The notes beneath the pieces were generated by a model. It was given only the letters and a program-made list of their open reading frames with translations, was not told the DNA's origin and ran no database searches. Source: Candidatus Cloacimonadota bacterium (GTDB lineage Bacteria; Cloacimonadota; Cloacimonadia; Cloacimonadales; Cloacimonadaceae). Taken from it: 34,168 bases of DNA. The position numbers and the translations under genes were made by a program. The stretch lies in NCBI GenBank assembly GCA_028695495.1, contig JAQVIX010000020.1, positions 1 through 34,168 on the forward strand, read 5' to 3'. Positions 26,701 to 34,168 of this stretch are shown here, piece after piece (the first letter of the stretch is position 1; each line of letters begins with the position of its first letter).

Positions 26701-26728
26701 AGAATATAAACCCTTGTTTTCCTGTCAA
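26701..26728 (-). promoter_or_regulatory. Sigma-70 promoter of the caspase/FGE-like cluster
   Basis: On the minus strand, a perfect TTGACA (26723-26728), a 16-bp spacer, then TATTCT (26701-26706). It lies about 30 bases before the proposed start of the first FGE-like gene, leaving a short leader that carries the ribosome binding site. It is the only good promoter seen for the five-gene cluster. The gap before the first caspase may hold another that I cannot make out. Confidence 0.55.
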
Positions 26729-27152
26729 TCTTTTTGTTGCGAAGCCTTTTGGACTTCTGCCGCTTATCCGCCTTCAATCACCACCAACGCCCTATACAAG
26801 CGAGCAGGAGTTCAAAGGGCTTTACCAGATTCCATACACCATACGCCAGCCTGGTGGATTCGACACGTCACGTGTCGAGCGAGGCTGTCCAATAATACGA
26901 AAAACAACACAACAACAAGAAATGTACACACCTGAAATGTAGGGGTTCAAGGCACCCAAACCCGCCGAAAATTACATGCAAAAGCTAATCATTACGGACT
27001 CAGTATCAATTTATTACGGTGTGCGCTTTGCGCACGCTTTATTAAAAACGGGCGCAAAACCTTGCGCCCCTACATTCCCAATGTGGCAAATATCTTGCTT
27101 GCTTTTGGCATTTCGGGACAGCGTTGCCTGCATCCCCGTCTGTTGCCCTTAC

Positions 27153-27199
27153 AATGCCCTCGCCTCTACCGGTAAATTCGGGGTAGAGGTGAGGGCATT
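27153..27199. repeat. Dispersed palindromic element, copy 2 (AATGCCCTCGCC family)
   Basis: AATGCCCTCGCCTCTACC (27153-27170) and GGTAGAGGTGAGGGCATT (27182-27199) pair along 18 bp with one G-T. The loop is 11 bases and contains AAATTC, as in copy 1 at 3872-3916. It lies inside the larger inverted repeat. Confidence 0.75.
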
Positions 27200-27357
27200 G
27201 CGAGAGAGGCATACGGGAAATGGGCGGAAAAATTGTCCCGTGCGAAATTGCTTGATCCCAAAAATGAGCCAAATGAGCTGATTTATGTTTAGTAATAGTC
27301 TAAGAAATATTGCGGTTACAAATAATCATAAAACGCGTATAAAATGGAGAGAACAAA

Positions 27358-27462
27358 ATGTCTAAACTATCCGATATTTTGAACATGTCTGCCGAGCAGA
27401 ACCCGGTTAGGGGGGCTGGGGTTTTATTTCCATATTTAAACGCGTTTCTTTACCCAGGGTGA
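27358..27462 (+). pseudogene. Possible truncated gene start cut off by a repeat
   Basis: ATG at 27358 is preceded by TATAAAATGGAGAGAACAAA, a good ribosome binding site. It reads MSKLSDILNMSAEQNPV, a plausible gene start. From about 27409 the frame runs into the dispersed repeat at 27412-27485 and stops at 27460-27462 after 34 codons. I read it as the 5' stub of a gene whose body was replaced by the repeat. Too short for certainty. Confidence 0.3.
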
Positions 27463-27485
27463 TCTTGCCTAAAACTCGCAAGCTC
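27412..27485. repeat. Dispersed repeat, inverted copy of 4091-4164
   Basis: Reading the minus strand from 27485: GAGCTTGCGAGTTTTAGGCA, then AGATCACCCTGGGTAA, a diverged middle, then CCAGCCCC. Block order and spacing equal those of the copy at 4091-4164. Here the CAGCCCC edge is not followed by the long palindrome. Confidence 0.65.
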
Positions 27486-27826
27486 ACTGGCTGCGCAAGC
27501 GCAGCAATGAAAAATGAAGGATGAATAATGGCGGGAGGCTGTCCAGAAATGCCAAAACCAAGCACGATATCCAACGAAATGGGAGTGTAGGGGCGCAATG
27601 CTTTGCGCCCGCTTTTAACAAAGCGTGCGCGCAGCGCACACCGTAATAAATTGATGCACAATCCGTAATGATTACCTGTTGCGTGTAATTCTCGGCGGGT
27701 TCAAGGCATTGAACCCCTACATTTCAGGGGTGGACATTTCTTGTTGTTATGTTGTTTTTCGTATTACTGGACAGCCTCGTTAATTTGACGCTTACGCATG
27801 GTGTGTGGAATTGGGGAAAGCCTTTT

Positions 27827-28013
27827 GAAGTCAATGGCGCTTGTGAAAGGCGGTGGTAGAGCAAAAGGCGGATAAGCGGCAAGAAGTCCAAAGGGCTGGC
27901 TTAATTTGTGATAATTTGCGTTAATCTGTGGACAAAAAAAGCCAAAGGCATTGCAGTTCGTGAAGTCAGTGGCGCTTGTGAAAGGCGGTGGTAGAGCAAA
28001 AGGCGGATAAGCG
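27827..28013 (+). repeat. 52-bp direct duplication
   Basis: 27827-27878 and 27962-28013 differ at a single position (GAAGTCAATGG against GAAGTCAGTGG). The first copy is the outer end of the right inverted-repeat arm, so part of that arm was duplicated again. Both copies read KRRIS in the frame of the short relic ORF family. Confidence 0.85.
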
Positions 28014-28042
28014 CCATTAACTCCACGCCTGCTGTAACAATA

Positions 28043-28085
28043 GCGACAAGATGTCGCTTATACAATCAAACGGCAAGATGCCGTT
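28043..28085. repeat. Pair of N5-AAGAT-N5' mini-hairpins
   Basis: GCGAC-AAGAT-GTCGC (28043-28057) and AACGGC-AAGAT-GCCGTT (28069-28085) share the AAGAT loop but have different stems. The loop is conserved while the stems covary, here and at 3791-3805. Confidence 0.6.
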
Positions 28086-28132
28086 CCCACTCTCTGCCAA
28101 ATCGGAGTTTGACAGCCCAAATTTCAGTGCGT

Positions 28133-28461
28133 GCGCAGCGCCTGCCACCTGCCACCTGCGACCTGCCAAAATGTCTATTCCAAAACAAATATCTCCGAAC
28201 CGAGCGCAGCGCCTAACACCTATCCCCTATCACCTAACACCTCGCGCAGCGCCGCGCAGCCCTGCCACCTGCAACCTGCCAAAATGTCTATTCCAAAACA
28301 AATATCTCCGAACCGAGCGCAGCGCCTAACACCTATCCCCTATCACCTAACACCTCGCGCAGCGCCGCGCAGCCCTGCCACCTGCCAAAATGTCTATTCC
28401 AAAACAAATATCTCCGAACCGAGCGCAGCGCCTAACACCTATCCCCTATCACCTAACACCT
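28133..28461. repeat. Tandem repeat array, three units of about 106-113 bp
   Basis: The landmark ATGTCTATTCCAAAACAAAT begins at 28171, 28284 and 28390, giving periods of 113 and 106. Each unit contains a GCCACCTGCCA-type run, the landmark, GAACCGAGCGCAGCGC, and the heptamer string CCTAACACCTATCCCCTATC. The units lack stops in two frames, but the translated products are low-complexity and carried wholly by the repetition. Units are near-identical throughout, so there are no variable spacers and this is not a CRISPR array. Confidence 0.9.
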
Positions 28462-28469
28462 AAAAAGTA

Positions 28470-28498
28470 TTCGCTTTGGCAGGAAACTTGCATATAAT
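28470..28498 (+). promoter_or_regulatory. Probable promoter of the C25 peptidase operon
   Basis: A perfect TATAAT at 28493-28498, with a weak -35 (TTCGCT, 28470-28475) at 17 bp. It begins immediately after the tandem array. A TTAGGC-GGA-GCCTAA hairpin (28517-28531) lies in the presumed leader. Confidence 0.45.
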
Positions 28499-28575
28499 AT
28501 ATAAGGTAATAGATATTTAGGCGGAGCCTAAGCATAAATAATTAAAAAATATGATAGATAAATAATGGAGAATGA

Positions 28576-31500
28576 ATGAAGAAGCAATTCACTATCTTTC
28601 TGTTGCTGGTGTTAGTGGCTGTATTAAGTGCCGGTAGCATTAGCCTGCAATCCTTGGCTGCGGAAGCGGAAATCTTGCGTAGCACATCCGAGGGCATGAG
28701 CCTGCGCTTTGCCATCGATAGCTTTGAATACCAAAATATCGAGACTAAGGAAGGCGTTTTCAGCCGCCTGAGCGCAGAGACTTTTACCACTACAAACACC
28801 GTAGGCGAGCCGGCTTTGCCGCTTTTGAGAAGAATTATTTCGGTGCCCTTAGGAGCCACCTTGAAATACAAGATGCGCAATGTATCCCGCCAAAACATCG
28901 CTTTGAGCGAAGCGGGAGTGCACTATCCCCTAATGCCTTATCAGGAATCCGTATCCAAAAGTGCAGACCCCGAAACCCTGCCTTTTGTAGTAAACCGAGA
29001 TTTTTACAACGGCACTAAAGCCACCCACGAAGCCACCATTCAGCTTAGCGAGCTGGGAATGATGCGGGGCGAGCGCCTTTTTGCCGTGGACTACGTTCCG
29101 GCAAATTACAATCCGGCTACCCGGAGCTTGGATGTAGTACACAGCCTGGATGTGGATATCGTATTTGAAAATGCGGATTATGCCGCTACCAATGCGCTAA
29201 AAGCCAAGACGCAATCTGTAGCTTTTGATACTGCCTTTGCAGCCAGCGTTTGGAACTATAATAGCAACCGCAGCAATGTATTTCTGCGGCATCCCACCGG
29301 CTATGTAATCATTACTCCCCAAAGCTTTATGAGTGCCTTGCAGCCTTTTATAGATTGGAAGCGTCAGGAAGGCTATTTGCTTACCATTGCCACTATTGAA
29401 AGCATTGGCAATAATGCCACAAACATCAGGAACTATATGCAAAGCCTCTGGAGCGCCGCCACGCCAGAAAACCCTGCCCCCAGCTACCTGCTGATAGTGG
29501 GCGATGTGGCGCAAGTAGTTTCCAATAGCGGCAGCACCGGCAGCCATCCTACAGACCTGAACTATGTGCGCCTGGAAGGCTCAGACTATATGCCGGAAAT
29601 GTATTTTGGGCGCTTTTCTGCCACCACACCGGCGGAAGTGACAAATCAGGTAAATAAAACCCTCGTGCACGAAAAATACACAATGCCAGATGATAGCTAC
29701 CTGATAAATCCCGTAATGATTGCCGGCGTTGATGACAACTGGGCAAGCACCCACGGCAATGGACAGATCAATTATGCCACGCAAAATTACTTTAATAATG
29801 CCCATGGCATTACGCCATATACTTACCTTTACCCCGCTTCGGGCAGCTCTGCCTCGCAAATAGTAGGCAATGTATCTGCCGGCAGCGGTTATGTAAATTA
29901 TACCGCTCATGGAGACGTAACCTTCTGGCACAGTCCCAGATTTGACATCAGCAATATAAACAACCTACAAAACTATAATAAATACTCTTTTGTGGTGGGA
30001 AATTGCTGCCTTACCAGCAAGTTTGACCACGGTATTTGCTTTGCCGAAGCCTGGCTGAGAGCAGAAAACAAAGGCGCCGTAATATATATTGGCGGCACCA
30101 ATAGCACCTATTGGAACGAAGACTATTGGTGGGGCGTGGGCTTCAAAGGCAGCGCCACAGGGAGCGCTCCGCCATATAACGCCAATAACCTGGGTGTATA
30201 TGACGCCATTTTCCACGATCACAATGAACCTTTTGCCAAATGGGCAGGTTCGGCAGGCGCCATGGTAGCCGCTGGGAATCTTGCCGTGGTGCAAAGCAAT
30301 AGCAATATCATCAATATGTATTGGGAAATCTATTCCATCATGGGCGATCCCTCGCTGGTTCCCTATCTGGGCATTCCGGCGGATAATTCCTTTAGCCCTC
30401 CGGAAACCATCTTTTTGGGTATGGGCGCCCTTGAGATAAATGCCGATCCTTACAGCTATGTAGCCATTTCCATGAATGGCGAGCTGCACGGTGTGGGGCT
30501 TACCGATGCCAATGGCTATCTGAACCTGGAATATGCACCATTTGTAGAACCCGGCATGGCGCAAATCGTGCTTACGCGCTCCATGCGCAAGCCCATGATC
30601 TCCCATGTAAGCGTAATACCAAATGACGGAGCTTATGTAACCGTGGGTCTTTTGGGCTTTGAGGATGATAATGGCATTGCCGAAGCGGGAGAAAGCCTGC
30701 CGCTAAACTTAAGCTTTAATAACGTGGGCATTTTGGCAGCCGAAAACCTCACGGTAAATGTGGATAGCGAAAGCCCCTGGGTATATTTTGATACCAAAGA
30801 GGCGCAGATCGATGATATTCCGGCAGATACTGAGGTAAATATCTCCGGACTTTTTACCCTGCATATAGATCAAGGCGTGCCGGACCAACACCGCGCCAAT
30901 ATCCGCTTTAGCGTAAGCGATGGCAGCCACACTTGGGAAACGCGCCGCTATATCGATATAAACGCACCGAACGTATATATCGCTTCTACCACTTACTTTG
31001 ATCCTAATAATAACGGCGCTTTTGAGCCGGGAGAAACCATCAATATCACCCTGGACATAGCCAATAACGGACACATGGCGGTGGAAAGCGGCAATCTGAG
31101 ATTGATCTTAAATAGCGAATACGCCAGCCTGCTGGCAAATCACTTTACCTTGCCCGGTATTCCCATTGGCGGCAATATCCCCATCTCGCTGCACCTTAGC
31201 ATTTCTCCAGATGCGGAAGAAGGCAGCGTAATCCCCTTGGGAGTAGCGCTGGATATGGGTGCGCAGATGATAAATCATAGCATAATAGTTCCCGTAGGCG
31301 CCGTAATGGAAGCCTTTGAAAGCGGAAACTTCAATGTATTTCCCTGGATAAATAATAGTGCGGTGCCCTGGACTATCTCCACCGATGCCTATAGTGGCAG
31401 CTATTCCGCCCGCAGCGGCGCCATTGGCAACAACACCAATAGCAGCCTATCGATAAGCATGAACGTAAGCGCAGATTCCGAGATTAGCTTTTTCCGCAGA

Positions 31501-32352
31501 GTATCCTCGGAAAATAACTACGACTTCCTGCGCTTTTATATAGATGATAGCCCCGTGGGTGCCTGGAGCGGAAACGTAAGTTGGAGCCAGGTAAGCTTCC
31601 CCGTTAGCGCCGGACTGCGCACCTTCAAATGGAGCTATATAAAGGACTATAGTGTATCCAGTGGCTCCGATGCCGCCTGGATAGATAATATCGCCTTCCC
31701 GATAAGTAATGATACCGATATTCCCCTGCTCTACACCGGCATTGAAGGCATTCATTTTGATAATGTATTGCCAAATAGCACAAACACCCAAAACCTGGTA
31801 ATCCGAAACCTGGGCGCCGGAACCCTCAGCGGTGTGCTCTCCATCCCCCAAAGCTTTACGCTATATAGCATGGGTGAATATCTGCCAAATGATAGCGGCT
31901 TTGAAATCCCTGCCACCGAATCTATAAGCTATGTAATAAGCTATGTAGCGGGCGAAACCGTAACGGACTTTAACGATGTAATATATATTATGAGCAACGA
32001 TCCGGATTTGGCGGAACTAACGATTCCCATCTCCGTTACCGGCAAAATGGCAAATAACGATGTAATAAACCCCGTAATGACCGCACTGAAGGGCAACTAT
32101 CCAAACCCCTTCAATCCGGAAACTTCCATTCGCTTTAGCCTGAAGGATGCCGGCAGAGTAAAGATTGCGGTATATAACCTGAAAGGACAGATGGTAAGAA
32201 AACTCATCGATCGCGAGCTGGATTCCGGCTTCCACAGCGTGGTATGGGATGGACGCGATGAAAGCGGCAAAAACGTAGCCAGCGGCATTTATTTCTATCG
32301 CATGGAAAGCGATAGCTACACGGCAAATCGCAAGATGATGCTAATGAAATAG
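28576..32352 (+). CDS. Gingipain-like C25 cysteine peptidase with adhesin-type and sorting domains
   Basis: 1258 residues, with GGAG five bases before the ATG. Order: signal peptide (about 1-19), propeptide-like region (about 25-235), C25 peptidase (about 241-600), beta-sandwich repeats with E-P-G-E-T-I-N loops (about 690-900), a cleaved-adhesin-like jelly roll (about 909-1045, AFESGNF... DAAWIDNIAFP), an Ig-like domain, and a FlgD-like sorting domain (about 1172-1258, NYPNPFNPETSIRFSL, YNLKGQMV, VVWDGRDE, ASGIYFYRM). The catalytic His is His445 (NYTAHGD) and the Cys is most likely Cys478 (VVGNCCLTSKF), by alignment with the gene downstream. Both active-site neighbourhoods are less canonical than there. 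It should be exported by type IX secretion and act on protein outside the cell. It is the first gene of a two-gene operon. Confidence 0.92.
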   Translation: MKKQFTIFLLLVLVAVLSAGSISLQSLAAEAEILRSTSEGMSLRFAIDSFEYQNIETKEGVFSRLSAETFTTTNTVGEPALPLLRRIISVPLGATLKYKMRNVSRQNIALSEAGVHYPLMPYQESVSKSADPETLPFVVNRDFYNGTKATHEATIQLSELGMMRGERLFAVDYVPANYNPATRSLDVVHSLDVDIVFENADYAATNALKAKTQSVAFDTAFAASVWNYNSNRSNVFLRHPTGYVIITPQSFMSALQPFIDWKRQEGYLLTIATIESIGNNATNIRNYMQSLWSAATPENPAPSYLLIVGDVAQVVSNSGSTGSHPTDLNYVRLEGSDYMPEMYFGRFSATTPAEVTNQVNKTLVHEKYTMPDDSYLINPVMIAGVDDNWASTHGNGQINYATQNYFNNAHGITPYTYLYPASGSSASQIVGNVSAGSGYVNYTAHGDVTFWHSPRFDISNINNLQNYNKYSFVVGNCCLTSKFDHGICFAEAWLRAENKGAVIYIGGTNSTYWNEDYWWGVGFKGSATGSAPPYNANNLGVYDAIFHDHNEPFAKWAGSAGAMVAAGNLAVVQSNSNIINMYWEIYSIMGDPSLVPYLGIPADNSFSPPETIFLGMGALEINADPYSYVAISMNGELHGVGLTDANGYLNLEYAPFVEPGMAQIVLTRSMRKPMISHVSVIPNDGAYVTVGLLGFEDDNGIAEAGESLPLNLSFNNVGILAAENLTVNVDSESPWVYFDTKEAQIDDIPADTEVNISGLFTLHIDQGVPDQHRANIRFSVSDGSHTWETRRYIDINAPNVYIASTTYFDPNNNGAFEPGETINITLDIANNGHMAVESGNLRLILNSEYASLLANHFTLPGIPIGGNIPISLHLSISPDAEEGSVIPLGVALDMGAQMINHSIIVPVGAVMEAFESGNFNVFPWINNSAVPWTISTDAYSGSYSARSGAIGNNTNSSLSISMNVSADSEISFFRRVSSENNYDFLRFYIDDSPVGAWSGNVSWSQVSFPVSAGLRTFKWSYIKDYSVSSGSDAAWIDNIAFPISNDTDIPLLYTGIEGIHFDNVLPNSTNTQNLVIRNLGAGTLSGVLSIPQSFTLYSMGEYLPNDSGFEIPATESISYVISYVAGETVTDFNDVIYIMSNDPDLAELTIPISVTGKMANNDVINPVMTALKGNYPNPFNPETSIRFSLKDAGRVKIAVYNLKGQMVRKLIDRELDSGFHSVVWDGRDESGKNVASGIYFYRMESDSYTANRKMMLMK

Positions 32353-32376
32353 CTTGCCATAAATGGAGAAATAATC

Positions 32377-34168
32377 ATGAAAAAGATAATGATAATCCTT
32401 AGCCTCTTTCTGGCGCTAATGCTGGGAGCGGAAAACGTGGTATTAAGCAACTTGGCAAACCAGATAAGCCTGATAGAAAGCGGCGAAAACTACAGCCGCC
32501 TGCAAATGCAGCTTGGCTCTTTTGAGCAGGAGATAGTAAAGATAGAGGGCGAAAATTGGTATCTGCCCACTCTCGCCAAAGCGGGCATTACCCTGGAAAG
32601 CGGAATGCCGCAGCTGCCGGTAATGGCAGCCAGCGTAATCATTCCCGCCAATGCACGGATGCAGATGCAGATAGTGGAAAGCGAATATATCGAGCTAAAG
32701 CTGCCCATCGCACCCTCCAAGGGAAATCTTACCCGCGATATCGATCCCGCCAATATCCCCTTTACTTTTGGCGATTTTTACAAAGGTGAAAGCAGCTATC
32801 CGGCGGAGATCGCATATCTTACAGACCCCTTTATCCTGAGAGACTATCGCGGCATTACGGCGCGCTTTCAGCCCTTTGTATATTATCCTGCCACGGGGAT
32901 TACCCGCATCTATACCAAGATCGTGGTAGATGTTACGCAAAACGGAACCGATACTCTGAACCTGCTCAGCGCAGCCAAAAATAGCTATGCACCGGAGTTT
33001 AGGGATATCTACGAAAATATGTTCCTGAACTTTGCCGATACCAGATACCCCTCTTTGGATGAAGAAGGGCGCATCCTGGTAATTACCCACTCCATGTTCA
33101 ATGACGCTATCCAGCCCTGGGTAGCTTGGAAACGCCAGATTGGCTATACCGTGGATGTGGTGGATGTAACGGTGGCAGGACCCAGCGCTGCCAATATCAA
33201 AACTTATGTGCAAAACGAATATAACCTGAATAACGGGTTGAAGTTTTTGCAGATAATGGGCGATGCGCCGCAAGTGCCATCCTTGAGCAGCGGCGGCGGT
33301 GGCAGCGACCCCTCCTACTCGCTTTTGGCGGGAAACGATAACTACCCGGATATCTATGTGGGACGCTTTAGTGCCCAAAGCGTGGCGGAAATGAATATCC
33401 AGGTAGAAAAAGCGGTGTTTTACGAGCGTGATGCCGGCGCTACCGATGTGTGGGCGCAAAAAGCCATGGGCATCGCTTCCAATGAAGGCGGCGGCGGACA
33501 GGGCGATAACGGCGAAAGCGATCAACAGCACATGGAGATAATCCGCGGCAAGCTCTTGAACTATGGCTACACCAGCGTGGACCAGGTATATCAGGCGCAG
33601 GGTGCTACCGCAGCACAGGTAACGAACTATCTGAGTGATGGACGCGGCTTTATAAATTACGTTGGGCACGGCTCGGATACCTCCTGGGTTACCACCGGAT
33701 TCAATATCAACAACGTAAATGCCCTTACAAACGATTACAAGCTGCCGGTAATTGCCTCCGTGGCGTGCGTAAATGGCAATTTTGTAAGCCAAACCTGCTT
33801 TGCCGAAGCCTGGCTGAGAGCCAAAAATAGTAGCACAGGAAATCCTACCGGTGCCGCGGCGATGTATGCCTCCAGTGTAAACCAAAGCTGGGCACCGCCG
33901 ATGCGCGCACAGGATGAATTTACCGATCTCTTAATAGCCGAAGCCAAAAGCACTATTGGTGGCATCTTTTTCAATGGCTCTTCCAAGATGACTGAGGTAT
34001 ATGGCACAAACGGCGCCAGTGAGTTTAAAAACTGGCATATCTTTGGTGATGCTTCCATGATGATGCGTAGCAAAACCCCTACTCAGATTACAGCCATTTA
34101 CGAACCGGTACTATTGATTGGCATGAATAGCCTTTTGGTACAAAGCGAAGCTGGCGCCAGGATGACGC
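32377..34168 (+). CDS. Second gingipain-like C25 cysteine peptidase, 3' end beyond the window
   Basis: Starts at 32377 with TGGAG ten bases upstream, 24 bases after the previous stop, and stays open to the window edge (597 codons). Signal peptide MKKIMIILSLFLALMLGAEN, then a propeptide-like region with MPQLPVMAASVIIP, then the C25 domain from about residue 230. Active-site motifs are classical: YVGHGSDTSW (His431) and ASVACVNGNF (Cys464), followed by CFAEAWLRA, as in Porphyromonas gingipains. HIFGDASMMMRSKTP near the edge marks the end of the catalytic domain, so Ig-like and sorting domains should follow outside the window. It shares layout but only moderate identity with its upstream neighbour, so this is an old tandem duplication. 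Confidence 0.93.
   Translation, partial: MKKIMIILSLFLALMLGAENVVLSNLANQISLIESGENYSRLQMQLGSFEQEIVKIEGENWYLPTLAKAGITLESGMPQLPVMAASVIIPANARMQMQIVESEYIELKLPIAPSKGNLTRDIDPANIPFTFGDFYKGESSYPAEIAYLTDPFILRDYRGITARFQPFVYYPATGITRIYTKIVVDVTQNGTDTLNLLSAAKNSYAPEFRDIYENMFLNFADTRYPSLDEEGRILVITHSMFNDAIQPWVAWKRQIGYTVDVVDVTVAGPSAANIKTYVQNEYNLNNGLKFLQIMGDAPQVPSLSSGGGGSDPSYSLLAGNDNYPDIYVGRFSAQSVAEMNIQVEKAVFYERDAGATDVWAQKAMGIASNEGGGGQGDNGESDQQHMEIIRGKLLNYGYTSVDQVYQAQGATAAQVTNYLSDGRGFINYVGHGSDTSWVTTGFNINNVNALTNDYKLPVIASVACVNGNFVSQTCFAEAWLRAKNSSTGNPTGAAAMYASSVNQSWAPPMRAQDEFTDLLIAEAKSTIGGIFFNGSSKMTEVYGTNGASEFKNWHIFGDASMMMRSKTPTQITAIYEPVLLIGMNSLLVQSEAGARMT

Larger units (their letters stand above)
26744..27897. repeat. 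1.15-kb inverted repeat with arms of about 370 bp
   Basis: The left arm (26744-27120) and right arm (27536-27897) are reverse complements with small gaps. The core (26880-27077 against 27583-27777) agrees at close to nine positions in ten by eye. Shared blocks include GAGGCTGTCCA, AATACGAAAAACAACA, AATCATTACGGA and ATCAATTTATTACGGTGTGC. Each arm contains further palindromes: GTGCGC-TTT-GCGCAC, GGGCGCAA/TTGCGCCC, and in the right arm GGGTTCAA/TTGAACCC. The outer ends carry relics of the short ORF family. The 415-base interior holds two other dispersed repeats and a truncated reading frame. No transposase is present. This covers most of the gene-free stretch 26671-28575. Confidence 0.8.

Noticed and set aside
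26744-27897. Insertion sequence with terminal inverted repeats
   Set aside because: The arms are far longer than IS ends, the 415-base interior encodes no transposase, and no target duplication was identified. Kept as an inverted repeat only.
28133-28461. Possible CRISPR array
   Set aside because: The units are near-identical over their whole length, with no unique spacers. Periods of 106-113 bp are too long, and no cas genes are present.
28051-28463. Two overlapping plus-strand frames of about 92 and 110 codons
   Set aside because: They are read from the tandem array. The length comes from repeat units without stops, and the composition is low-complexity with no ribosome binding site.
32695-33885. 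Minus-strand open frame of 396 codons opposite the second C25 peptidase
   Set aside because: Antisense shadow. The plus-strand frame has a signal peptide and full active-site motifs, while this one shows no family features.

Overview
The window looks like chromosomal DNA of a Candidatus Cloacimonadota (WWE1) type bacterium, or a near relative in the Fibrobacterota-Chlorobiota-Bacteroidota group. The reasons are several large secreted proteins ending in a FlgD-like/type IX secretion C-terminal domain (YPNPF...YNLKGQ...WDG...GIYFY), gingipain-like C25 peptidases, secreted caspase and formylglycine-generating-enzyme-like (FGE-like) proteins, and strong GGAGG-type ribosome binding sites. The assignment is inferred from protein style. 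No rRNA or tRNA is present to confirm it.

Layout. 1-9.7 kb holds single secreted-protein genes separated by repeat-rich gaps: an FG-GAP repeat protein broken by one in-frame amber codon, a DUF4932-type HEFSH metallopeptidase, a 1010-residue CapA-like phosphoesterase with PKD and sorting domains, the tail of a lost sorting-domain gene, and an unrecognised secreted protein. 9.7-16.5 kb is a tight minus-strand housekeeping operon: a GcvT-like folate enzyme, NatA ATPase, NatB permease fused to a CPBP protease, glmS and a RibD-C reductase. 16.6-18.4 kb is groL alone, with a terminator, a promoter and a CIRCE operator, and without groES.

18.6-26.7 kb is the most striking region. It is a minus-strand cluster of FGE-like, caspase, FGE-like, caspase and DUF4384 lipoprotein genes, that is, a duplicated FGE-like/caspase module. 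All five proteins have export signals. The caspase genes overlap their downstream partners by the same seven bases (ATGGTAA). The two caspases are nearly identical over their catalytic halves and much more diverged over their N-terminal halves. This looks like a cell-envelope protease system with FGE-fold partners.

26.7-28.6 kb has no intact gene. It is packed with repeats: a 1.15-kb inverted repeat with about 370-bp arms, a 52-bp direct duplication, a tandem array with a period of about 110 bp, small hairpins, and decayed pieces of a short ORF family that also occurs at 1.7 and 25.3 kb. 28.6-34.2 kb holds two consecutive plus-strand gingipain-like C25 peptidase genes. The second runs off the window.

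Most intergenic DNA belongs to dispersed palindromic families seen two or more times here, including a perfect 74-bp palindrome. No CRISPR array, transposase or stable RNA gene was seen.
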